In this document: positions 1-5,578 of the stretch, piece by piece
How positions within the stretch are numbered: position 1 is the stretch's first letter
How the letters are laid out: the number at the start of each line of letters is the position of its first letter
NCBI GenBank assembly: GCA_003566215.1
Contig: PXEJ01000003.1
Span: 1-5,755, forward strand
DNA length: 5,755 bases
Origin: Cyanobacteria bacterium T3Sed10_376R1m
GTDB taxonomy: Bacteria; Cyanobacteriota; Cyanobacteriia; Cyanobacteriales; Cyanobacteriaceae
Reading direction: 5' to 3'
Notes under the pieces: model-generated
Seen by the model: the letters and a program-made list of their open reading frames with translations, nothing else
Told to the model about the DNA's origin: nothing
Databases searched by the model: none
Translations under genes and position numbers: made by a program

Positions 1-776
1 CCAGCCTTCAAAAACTCCGTTAGAGGAGTTTGAATCACCTTAAAACCTTTCTCGCTAATGCGTCTTTCCAAATCACTACTAATTTTGTTCATAATGACCA
101 CATCATTGATATTGACGGCATTACAAGCAAAATTAACAGCATCAGGTTCTTCTACTACAATACGCTTATCTTCAGGTACACGCATTTCGATGAGACGATT
201 AGAATAGCTATCAAAAGCCTCAGGATAATAGAGTAAATAGCCATTAGCCAAAGGACAAAAACAGGTATCTAAGTGATAAAAACGGTTATCAATTAACCGC
301 AAAGATAAAACCTCCGTATCTAGCCAACGGGCGATATAAGGATGTGAATCTAGCTCCGAGCGGAAGCCGTAACCAGCCCACAACCAACGTCCTTCCCTGT
401 CAAAAAGGGCATCTCCAGCCCCCTCAAAGGGTAAATCTTTAGGTAACTCATAAACAGTAAAACCATTTTCTTCAAACCAAGCTTTGAAATAGGGTTCTTC
501 TCCTTGCCTTTCGGGGTGATAAAAACGACTAAGCACTACGTTTGTTCCTAATACCAACCCAGCATTGGCGGTGAATACCATATCGGGAACACCCTTTTGA
601 GGTTTAACAAGGTCAACGATCGCATATTCTTTGATGATATGATATAATTTCTGCCATTGTTCTATCGCTCTTTCTTGACTGGATTTGTGAATGTTTCCCT
701 CCATCCAAGGATTAATCACATAGTCAACGTCGTAATGGTCCGGAGCGCACATTAAAATACGGATATTATCGCCCAT
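1..776 (-). CDS. argZ: Arginine dihydrolase (ArgZ/AgrE), N-terminal catalytic part, cut by window edge
   Basis: This is the start of the cyanobacterial arginine dihydrolase, which in characterised relatives converts arginine to ornithine, CO2 and ammonia in the ornithine-ammonia cycle. It lets the cell recover nitrogen from arginine and cyanophycin. The frame is open from ATG 776-774 to the window edge, giving 258 full codons. It begins MGDNIRILMCAPDHYDVDYV and contains the guanidino-group modifying fold landmarks N22, N71 (FTANAGL), E118 (FEGAGDAL), H168 (FYHLDT) and the block EEPDAVNFACNAVN. Residue numbering matches my memory of Synechocystis ArgZ (Sll1336), so the catalytic Cys264 should lie about six residues beyond the cut. 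The family is about 700 residues long, so most of the C-terminal domain is outside the window. No Shine-Dalgarno is visible before the ATG; the match to family numbering decides the start. The family assignment is strong from sequence motifs, and the reaction is inferred from the family. Confidence 0.93.
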   Translation of the reverse strand, partial: MGDNIRILMCAPDHYDVDYVINPWMEGNIHKSSQERAIEQWQKLYHIIKEYAIVDLVKPQKGVPDMVFTANAGLVLGTNVVLSRFYHPERQGEEPYFKAWFEENGFTVYELPKDLPFEGAGDALFDREGRWLWAGYGFRSELDSHPYIARWLDTEVLSLRLIDNRFYHLDTCFCPLANGYLLYYPEAFDSYSNRLIEMRVPEDKRIVVEEPDAVNFACNAVNINDVVIMNKISSDLERRISEKGFKVIQTPLTEFLKA

Positions 777-811
777 AATAATTCTTAATACTCTCTAACT
801 ATAAAATCAAC

Positions 812-852
812 TTGGCTAGTTAAATTCGTTCTTGATCCTTATCTCTAGCCAA
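812..852 (-). promoter_or_regulatory. Inverted repeat in the predicted argZ leader
   Basis: TTGGCTAG at 812-819 and CTAGCCAA at 845-852 form a perfect 8-bp inverted repeat with a 25-nt spacer. If argZ is transcribed from the -10 box at 859-864, the repeat begins at about +1 and the leader could fold into a long-loop hairpin ending 35 nt before the ATG. It could equally be a DNA operator at the start site. I do not recognise a known riboswitch; in particular the glutamine-riboswitch signature is not evident. Confidence 0.4.
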
Positions 853-858
853 CATTTA

Positions 859-864
859 ATTATA
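859..864 (-). promoter_or_regulatory. Candidate -10 box for argZ
   Basis: The minus strand reads TATAAT, a perfect -10 hexamer, 82 nt upstream of the argZ ATG. The hexamer 17 nt further upstream (AGAAAC, 882-887) is a poor -35, so an activator would probably be needed. Transcription would start near 852. The 185-nt gap from the kinase gene fits an argZ-specific promoter. Single-hexamer evidence only. Confidence 0.4.
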
Positions 865-961
865 CCTCGAGAAGGTTTTTCGTTTCTGCTCACCAACGCT
901 ACTATGTCTTGAAACGGTGACACACAATTTAATTTTAGTTAGGAAGAAGCCCTATTCCCAA

Positions 962-2203
962 TTACTTTTCCTCGACTGTTTCCGTTAAAGGTTGAGGTAT
1001 GGTTAAAGTAAAAGAACTCCCTTGATTTTTCTCGGATTTAAAAGTTAAATCTCCGTGGTGAAGTTTTGCCAACTCTTGGGCAATAACTAATCCTAAGCCA
1101 GTACCTTTATTTTTGTGATGAAGATGGGTTTTTATTTGAGAAAAAGGTTGAAATAATTTATGGTGTAACTGTTCATCTATACCAATACCAGTATCAATTA
1201 CCGAAAAATTTACTTGATTATCTTTCATTCTTACCCTTAGAGTTACCGAACCAAATTCAGTAAACTTAACCGCGTTAGAAAGCAGGTTAATCAATATTTG
1301 CTTGATTTTTTGTTCATCTCCATAGCAATAGTTAAGACTATCTTCCATATCTAAGATTATTTGTAAATTTTGTTCTTTGACTTTTTCTTCAATCAAAGAT
1401 AAACAATATTCACATAATTTTTGAATATTAACTTTTTTAATAACTAATTCCTCTTTATGGGCTTCTAACTTTGATATGTCCAAAAGATCATTTACTAAAT
1501 TTAAAAGATATTTACCTGACTCATAAATAGCACTGGTATATTCTATCTGTTTGTTGTTTAATTCTCCATAAATTTGTTTTTTTAACATTCTAGTAAAGCC
1601 GATGATAGAAGCGATAGGGGTTCTTATTTCATGGTGCATATAGGATAATATCTCAGTATAGTTTTGATTGTTTTTTATGGTTTTTTCTATATGACTCTGA
1701 TATAAAAATATAGCTAAAAATTTAGCGGTTATCTTTAATATTTTATGATGATCACTTTTTTCCCCAGTTTCATTTTTTAGCTTAATTAGTAAATTACCCC
1801 AATATTGATGTTTATAAACTAGAGGAAAAACTAAAATAGAATAATTATTAACATCTAAAAATTTTTGAATTTCATCAGTAAGTATTTCTTGACTATTTAT
1901 ATGAGCTGTTTCATAGGATAAATTATGTAATAATTTCGTAACTTGATAATCTTCATCATGGCTTATAAAACAATAATTAATTGATATTTGACTAATATTA
2001 TCCTCATCAGGGGTAATCAAAATAAAAGAGTCTAAGGCACAATATCTAGAAATAATTTCTACTATAAATTGACAGTTATCTTTTATACTATTATTTTCTT
2101 CTAGGATAGAAAATAACTGCTCATTGATTACCATTAAATCAAAACTACTAATTTGATTTTCTATTTCATTTTGCTGAATATTCATGCTTGGTTTTGACTT
2201 CAT
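962..2203 (-). CDS. Soluble GAF-domain sensor histidine kinase
   Basis: This is a 413-residue transmitter kinase that should autophosphorylate on histidine and pass phosphate to an unknown response regulator. Residues about 25-170 look like a GAF-type sensory domain. A short helical linker leads to HisKA with the H-box YMHHEIRTP, where H191 is the likely phosphoacceptor. The ATPase domain has the N-box (KQILINLLSNAVKFT, N306 and N310), G1 DTGIGID (337-343), F-box LFQPFSQ (350-356) and G2 GTGLGL (367-372), all intact. There is no transmembrane segment, signal peptide, receiver domain or bilin-type cysteine motif, so it is predicted to be cytoplasmic. The start at 2203 is the outermost ATG, since an in-frame TAA lies directly before it; the ATG at codon 7 is an alternative. 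No Shine-Dalgarno is close to either. It lies upstream of argZ on the same strand, but 185 nt away. The signal and partner are unknown. Confidence 0.95.
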   Translation of the reverse strand: MKSKPSMNIQQNEIENQISSFDLMVINEQLFSILEENNSIKDNCQFIVEIISRYCALDSFILITPDEDNISQISINYCFISHDEDYQVTKLLHNLSYETAHINSQEILTDEIQKFLDVNNYSILVFPLVYKHQYWGNLLIKLKNETGEKSDHHKILKITAKFLAIFLYQSHIEKTIKNNQNYTEILSYMHHEIRTPIASIIGFTRMLKKQIYGELNNKQIEYTSAIYESGKYLLNLVNDLLDISKLEAHKEELVIKKVNIQKLCEYCLSLIEEKVKEQNLQIILDMEDSLNYCYGDEQKIKQILINLLSNAVKFTEFGSVTLRVRMKDNQVNFSVIDTGIGIDEQLHHKLFQPFSQIKTHLHHKNKGTGLGLVIAQELAKLHHGDLTFKSEKNQGSSFTLTIPQPLTETVEEK

Positions 2204-2493
2204 TTAAAAAATTTTAGTCTTTTTCCTCTTATACTTATTGAAGGTAAAGAAATTACTTGTACTTGTTGTTGCGTATTACAATCCTCAATCATCTACAACT
2301 AATTGAATGACTGATGGAAGTATCTATTTTTGATTTTTGAAGGGTGTCGATAGATGATAATACATTAAAGTTAATAAAGCTATAGTGAAATGGAGAAGTA
2401 AAAACCATGAAACTAAAATATTATAATAAGATTATTTGCTTTAGTGATAGCTAAAAATCTTTAGGGTCATATTTAAGAAAAGACAAATACGTT
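2204..2493. other. Intergenic spacer between kinase and permease genes
   Basis: This 290-nt AT-rich spacer separates two genes on the minus strand. It should hold the 3' end of the permease transcript and the promoter of the kinase gene, but neither is convincing. The best terminator-like structure is TTTAG/CTAAA (5 bp, 6-nt loop, around 2440-2455), with no U-tract. Several AT-rich hexamers resemble -10 boxes upstream of the kinase, none with a good -35. A direct repeat ACTTGTACTTGT lies at 2255-2266. I see no RNA gene or credible ORF. Confidence 0.6.
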
Positions 2494-3267
2494 TCAGAAT
2501 TGTCGGCGAGAAAATATAACTACACTAATAGTCAATAATAAGATTATATACAATATTGCATAGATTAAGCTATTGATTAATTCTCCTGTAGGGGGTAGTA
2601 TGTTGTAAACCGCTTCGTTTTTTAGGTTTAGTCTTTCTAAGTCTGGCAAGATTAGGTACAAAGTTCGGGTTATATTTTCAATACTTTGGTTTTCTGTTAT
2701 TTTTCCTAATTCTAATAAGTCTCTACTTAAATGTCCCATAATATAAACCCCAAAACTTAAAAGGGTTGCTAAAATTGAGCTGGTAAAAACTCCGAAGGTG
2801 ATAGCAACGGCGGTTAGCAGAGCTAATTCGAGGATAATATAAACAAGGGCAACGAGTAAGCTATTTAAGGGGTAGCTTATGCCTGATAGGCTCATTAGCC
2901 CTAAGTAAATGACTGTCATTACAGTTACTAACACTGTTAACACTGCAACTAAGCCAATGTGTTTACCGATGATAAATTCGGCAGTATTAATCGGTTTTGG
3001 TACTAAAATTAGGACTGTCTTTTTTTCAATTTCTTTATTAACTAATCCTGTACCGACAAATATAGCTACGATTACTCCTAACAGATTAATGGCACCAATA
3101 CCTAAATCTAACAATATTTTTTCATCAGCACTAACCGCAATGGATGGTAATATCCTCGAGGCTAAAATTAGTAGTAATGCAAAAAATCCTATTACATATA
3201 GTATGCGATCTCTGATGACTTCCCTAAAACCATTAGTTGCGATCGCACTTATTCTTGTTACATTCAT
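2494..3267 (-). CDS. ABC-2 type transporter permease
   Basis: This 257-residue integral membrane protein looks like the permease half of an ABC-2 type ABC transporter. Hydrophobic segments lie at about residues 22-40, 57-76, 102-126, 134-158, 162-180 and 230-252, giving six predicted helices. After helix 2 comes the family signature KEIEKKTVLILVPKPINTAE followed by FIIGKH, the cytosolic coupling region of NosY-like permeases. The N-terminus (RISAIATNGFREVIRDRILY) is also typical. There are no Walker motifs, so an ATPase from elsewhere is required; none is encoded in the visible sequence. The substrate cannot be deduced. The ATG at 3267 is the only plausible start, as an in-frame TAG lies five codons upstream with no ATG between, and no Shine-Dalgarno is present. 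A HIP1 octamer falls in codons 7-10. It is divergent from the GH13 gene and 290 nt from the kinase gene. Confidence 0.9.
   Translation of the reverse strand: MNVTRISAIATNGFREVIRDRILYVIGFFALLLILASRILPSIAVSADEKILLDLGIGAINLLGVIVAIFVGTGLVNKEIEKKTVLILVPKPINTAEFIIGKHIGLVAVLTVLVTVMTVIYLGLMSLSGISYPLNSLLVALVYIILELALLTAVAITFGVFTSSILATLLSFGVYIMGHLSRDLLELGKITENQSIENITRTLYLILPDLERLNLKNEAVYNILPPTGELINSLIYAILYIILLLTISVVIFSRRQF
3239..3246. repeat. HIP1 octamer
   Basis: A perfect GCGATCGC, the highly iterated palindrome of cyanobacterial genomes, lies inside the permease coding region near its start. It is useful mainly as a taxonomic marker. Confidence 0.9.
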
Positions 3268-3313
3268 AATACTTATGGGCTATTCAGTCTCTAACTATCA
3301 GATGTTAAGATAT

Positions 3314-3327
3314 ATCCATTTATGGAT
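3314..3327. promoter_or_regulatory. Palindrome over the permease start site, possible operator
   Basis: ATCCAT-TT-ATGGAT is a perfect inverted repeat with 6-bp arms. It overlaps the downstream edge of the predicted -10 box and the expected transcription start of the permease gene, a usual place for a repressor site. The short arms mean chance cannot be excluded. Confidence 0.35.
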
Positions 3328-3354
3328 TATACATGATAAGACTTAAGTTTTAAA
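3326..3354 (-). promoter_or_regulatory. Candidate promoter of the permease gene
   Basis: Read on the minus strand, TTTAAA (3354-3349), a 17-nt spacer and a perfect TATAAT (3331-3326), with TG two bases upstream, resemble a sigma-70 promoter. Transcription would start near 3319, leaving a leader of about 50 nt before the ATG at 3267. The spacing and the perfect -10 are good; the -35 matches consensus at four of six positions. Confidence 0.5.
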
Positions 3355-3503
3355 ATTGGGAATTATATATATTCATTATTCTAACAAAAATTTAAATATT
3401 TAAGGCGATTTATACATAAAAATATATCGGTATTTTGTCTAAAAAAATAATGATTAACATTAAACAAAATAAAATTGAGAAAATTAACCAATATTATAAT
3501 TTC

Positions 3504-3532
3504 TTGTCAAGGTTAATAAAAAATGATATTTT
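3504..3532 (+). promoter_or_regulatory. Candidate promoter of the GH13 gene
   Basis: TTGTCA (3504-3509, one mismatch to TTGACA), a 17-nt spacer and TATTTT (3527-3532) form a moderate sigma-70 promoter about 140 nt before the GH13 start codon. A second TTGTCA at 3538-3543 lies 34 bp downstream but has no good -10. In AT-rich sequence such matches are common, so this is tentative. Confidence 0.35.
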
Positions 3533-3562
3533 AAAGTTTGTCAATATTAAAAATATGAAATG

Positions 3563-3574
3563 CTTTAGCTAAAG
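3563..3574. promoter_or_regulatory. 12-bp perfect palindrome upstream of the GH13 gene
   Basis: CTTTAGCTAAAG is a perfect palindrome with no spacer, located 106 nt before the GH13 start codon and 31 nt downstream of the candidate -10 box. It would lie in the leader or at an operator. It has less extreme AT content than its surroundings. No binding protein is recognised. Confidence 0.3.
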
Positions 3575-3680
3575 ATATTCTCAATTAATAAAAACCATAA
3601 ATTTTAGTAAAAAAATAATCTTAACAAAGAATAAAAAAAGAATCGAAATAAAATAAGCACATCATAATATAGTATTTACC

Positions 3681-5135
3681 ATGAATATCAAAACGCCAAA
3701 TTGGGTAAAAGATGCAGTTTTTTATCAAATTTTTCCCGATAGATTTGCAAAGGGAAAACCATCAAAAAATTATCCCAATCACTGGCAATCATCGAATCTA
3801 CAATCATGGGAAAAACCCCCTACCCTTCAAAAATATAAAGGGGGAAATTTTTGGGGAGTCATTGATAAGTTAGACTACCTACAAGATTTAGGGATTAATG
3901 CCATTTATTTTACCCCCGTTTTTCAATCTACCTGTAACCATCGCTATCACACCCATGATTACTATCAAATTGACCCCCTTTTAGGAGGAAATAACGCTTT
4001 TTTTGAGTTTTTAAAACAAGCCCATCAGAGAAATATCAAGGTAGTATTAGATGGAGTATTTAACCATGTTGGTAGAGGTTTTTTCTTCTTCAATGATATT
4101 TTAGAAAATGGACCCCATTCTCCTTGGTTAGACTGGTTTAAAATTACCAAATGGCCAGTTAGCGCTTACAATGGTTCTCACCCTGCTAACTATGAATCTT
4201 GGGTTAATAACCGTGCGTTACCTCAATTTAACCACAGTAATCCCCATGTCAAAGAATATATAATGGAAGTGGCGGAGTATTGGTTAAATCAAGGCATTGA
4301 TGGATGGCGTTTAGATGTTCCTAACGAAGTTACAGAAGACGGTTTTTGGCAAGAATTTCGCACTAGGGTAAAAGCCATTAACCCTGAGGCTTATATCGTC
4401 GGAGAAATTTGGACTGATGCCCGTCAATGGTTAGATGGAACTCAATTTGATGGAGTAATGAATTATTTATTTACTTCACCCACTATGGCTTTTTGTGGGG
4501 GCGATCGCATAATTAGAAAATATGTAGAAGAACCCTATTATTTTCCCTATCCAGCTATCAAAGCAGAAGAATATCAACAAAAAATAGAAGAATTACTTAA
4601 TCTGTATGATTGGGAAATAAATTTAACTCAACTAAATTTACTCGCTAGTCACGATACTGCAAGGTTATTAACCATTGCTGGAAATGATCGAAAAACAGTA
4701 GAGTTATGTACTTTATTATTGTTAACTTTTCCGGGTGCCCCAAGTATTTATTATGGAGATGAAGTTGGTTTACCCGGAGGATTTGATCCTGATTCTCGTC
4801 GTGGTTTTCCCGAAGAACAATTATGGGACAAAAATCTGCTCAACTATCACAAAAAATTAATCAAACTGCGTCATCAATATCCTGCGTTAAGACAAGGTCA
4901 ATATAAAGTATTGTATGCTCAACAAGACATATATATATTTAGTCGCAATTTAGATAATCAAAATATTATCATCGCCATTAATAGTGATCTTCAATCTCAA
5001 ACCATTACCATTGATTCGGACTATCACATTAGTAACATTTTATTTGGTGATGGCTCCTTTTCCTGTGAAGATGATCAAGAAAAGATAAGTATAACTGTCA
5101 CTTTAAATGATCGTAGTGGTTTGGTCTTAATTTAG
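3681..5135 (+). CDS. GH13 alpha-glucan hydrolase, neopullulanase/cyclomaltodextrinase type
   Basis: This 484-residue enzyme should hydrolyse alpha-1,4 (possibly also alpha-1,6) glucosidic bonds in maltodextrins, cyclodextrins or glycogen-derived glucans. GH13 landmarks occur in order: GINAIYFTPVF (71-81), region I DGVFNH (124-129), LPQFN (180-184, the region V block typical of neopullulanase/cyclomaltodextrinase), region II GWRLDVPNE with nucleophile D212, region III GEIW with acid/base E242, region IV SHD with D325, and GAPSIYYGDEVGLPGG (352-367). A C-terminal beta domain begins near residue 405. It starts directly with the barrel (WVKDAVFYQIFPDRF), so it lacks the N-terminal CBM34 domain of many relatives, like the Nostoc cyclomaltodextrinase recalled from the literature. 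No signal peptide is seen, so it is probably cytoplasmic. ATG 3681 is the only ATG after an in-frame TAA at 3654; there is no Shine-Dalgarno. Exact substrate preference cannot be read from sequence. Confidence 0.95.
   Translation: MNIKTPNWVKDAVFYQIFPDRFAKGKPSKNYPNHWQSSNLQSWEKPPTLQKYKGGNFWGVIDKLDYLQDLGINAIYFTPVFQSTCNHRYHTHDYYQIDPLLGGNNAFFEFLKQAHQRNIKVVLDGVFNHVGRGFFFFNDILENGPHSPWLDWFKITKWPVSAYNGSHPANYESWVNNRALPQFNHSNPHVKEYIMEVAEYWLNQGIDGWRLDVPNEVTEDGFWQEFRTRVKAINPEAYIVGEIWTDARQWLDGTQFDGVMNYLFTSPTMAFCGGDRIIRKYVEEPYYFPYPAIKAEEYQQKIEELLNLYDWEINLTQLNLLASHDTARLLTIAGNDRKTVELCTLLLLTFPGAPSIYYGDEVGLPGGFDPDSRRGFPEEQLWDKNLLNYHKKLIKLRHQYPALRQGQYKVLYAQQDIYIFSRNLDNQNIIIAINSDLQSQTITIDSDYHISNILFGDGSFSCEDDQEKISITVTLNDRSGLVLI
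4501..4508. repeat. HIP1 octamer
   Basis: A second perfect GCGATCGC, within the GH13 gene. It supports cyanobacterial origin. Near-matches sharing the CGATCG core occur at about 617 and 5292. Confidence 0.9.
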
Positions 5136-5139
5136 ATAT

Positions 5140-5159
5140 ATAAGGGCTAAAGCCCTTAT
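5140..5159. terminator. Hairpin between convergent GH13 and gatC genes, likely bidirectional terminator
   Basis: ATAAGGGC-TAAA-GCCCTTAT forms a perfect 8-bp stem with a 4-nt loop, 4 nt after the GH13 stop codon and 13 nt beyond the gatC stop codon. Its place between convergent genes fits shared termination. Neither side has a proper T-run, so it may instead act as an RNA-stabilising hairpin or be a copy of a dispersed palindromic repeat. Confidence 0.65.
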
Positions 5160-5172
5160 TAAGATTAAAATA

Positions 5173-5460
5173 TTAACCCATAATTTGGGGAACTTTGAAA
5201 AAGTCGTCATCCCGTGAGGGAGCGCTATCGAGTAAACTTTCTCTATCCTCGTAGGTTTTTTGAACGTCAGTACGCATTATATTACTAACATCGATCGCCC
5301 TTGTAGTGGGTTCTACTTCATCAGTATTTAACTCACTTAACTGATCAAAATATTCAAGGATAGCATTTAACTGTCCCACAAATTCTTGTTCTTCTTTTTC
5401 TGTAATGTCCAAACGGGCTAAATTAGCCACCTTCTTTACTTCTTCTTGACTAATACTCAT
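5173..5460 (-). CDS. gatC: Aspartyl/glutamyl-tRNA amidotransferase subunit C
   Basis: This 95-residue protein is the small subunit of the GatCAB amidotransferase. The complex converts Glu-tRNA(Gln) to Gln-tRNA(Gln), and in some organisms Asp-tRNA(Asn) to Asn-tRNA(Asn). Cyanobacteria depend on it because they lack glutaminyl-tRNA synthetase. The full family pattern is present: the N-terminal helix ([14 protein letters not shown]), the second helix ([19 protein letters not shown]), the [10 protein letters not shown] segment that threads around GatA, and the C-terminal [12 protein letters not shown]. The length is normal. ATG 5460 is preceded by an in-frame TAG four codons upstream, so no longer start is possible. 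An AGGAGG at 5491-5496 is too far away to serve this start directly. gatA and gatB are not in the window. It follows ycf3 on the same strand after 118 nt. Confidence 0.97.
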   Translation of the reverse strand: MSISQEEVKKVANLARLDITEKEEQEFVGQLNAILEYFDQLSELNTDEVEPTTRAIDVSNIMRTDVQKTYEDRESLLDSAPSRDDDFFKVPQIMG

Positions 5461-5483
5461 AAAAAATAACTAATAAAAAACAA
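5457..5483 (-). CDS. Possible 8-codon leader ORF overlapping the gatC start
   Basis: On the minus strand AGGAGG (5496-5491) is followed, after an ideal 7-nt spacing, by TTG (5483-5481). This opens an ORF encoding about MFFISYFL that ends at TGA 5459-5457. The stop overlaps the gatC start as ATGA, the usual arrangement for translational coupling. The ORF is very short and rich in T, so chance is quite possible. If transcription starts at the -10 candidate described separately, the AGGAGG would sit at the very 5' end of the message or be missing from it. Confidence 0.25.
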   Translation of the reverse strand: MFFISYFL

Positions 5484-5497
5484 TAAAAACCCTCCTA

Positions 5498-5503
5498 ATC
5501 ATA
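5498..5503 (-). promoter_or_regulatory. Candidate extended -10 box for gatC
   Basis: On the minus strand TGTTATGAT gives a TG-N-TATGAT extended -10, five of six matches to TATAAT. No good -35 is present at 17 nt. It would start transcription near 5491, about 30 nt before the gatC ATG. If real, gatC has its own promoter separate from ycf3. Confidence 0.35.
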
Positions 5504-5520
5504 ACAGGGAATAGAAATCG

Positions 5521-5578
5521 ACAATTATGGACAATGGACAATTAAATTTTTCATTATCCATTATCAATTCTCAATTAT
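5521..5578. repeat. Heptamer-rich degenerate repeat with hairpin potential
   Basis: The plus strand shows ATGGACA twice in tandem (around 5527-5540), then CATTATC twice in tandem (5552-5565) followed by AATTCTC. The two halves are nearly complementary: 5530-5542 pairs with 5553-5565 around a 10-nt loop. On the minus-strand transcript all 13 positions pair, two as G-U; on the plus strand these two become A-C mismatches. The style matches short heptameric tandem repeats common in cyanobacterial spacers. It could also terminate or stabilise the ycf3 message, being 14 nt past its stop codon. Confidence 0.55.

Larger units (their letters stand above)
3268..3680. other. AT-rich divergent intergenic region
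   Basis: This 413-nt spacer separates the divergent permease and GH13 genes. It is strikingly AT-rich, with many A and T runs, and has no credible coding frame. The permease promoter lies at 3326-3354 with a palindrome over its start site. Candidate promoter elements for the GH13 gene lie around 3504-3532, and a second palindrome is at 3563-3574. TTAAATATTTAA at 3392-3403 is also self-complementary, but that is unremarkable in such AT-rich sequence. The length and composition fit a divergent control region. Confidence 0.7.

Noticed and set aside
30..236. 68-codon plus-strand ORF
   Set aside because: It lies antisense inside argZ, whose frame matches a well-known family across the whole stretch; the ORF product has no recognisable features.
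889..902. Possible NtcA site for argZ (GTA-N8-TAC type)
   Set aside because: Only the GTA half is present on the minus strand; the second half reads GAG instead of TAC, and the distance to the -10 box is 24 nt, not the usual 22 or so. Too weak to claim.
2407..2454. 15-codon plus-strand ORF (MKLKYYNK...) with GGAG upstream
   Set aside because: Very short, in an AT-rich spacer, GGAG is 11 nt from the ATG, and nothing else suggests expression.
2440..2455. TTTAG/CTAAA hairpin as permease terminator
   Set aside because: Only five A/T-rich base pairs and no following U-tract on the minus strand.
2909..3346. 145-codon plus-strand ORF
   Set aside because: It is antisense to the permease gene, which has clear ABC-2 signatures and helices; the overlap is a shadow of that frame.
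3392..3403. TTAAATATTTAA palindrome
   Set aside because: Pure A/T palindromes of this length are expected in such AT-rich sequence.
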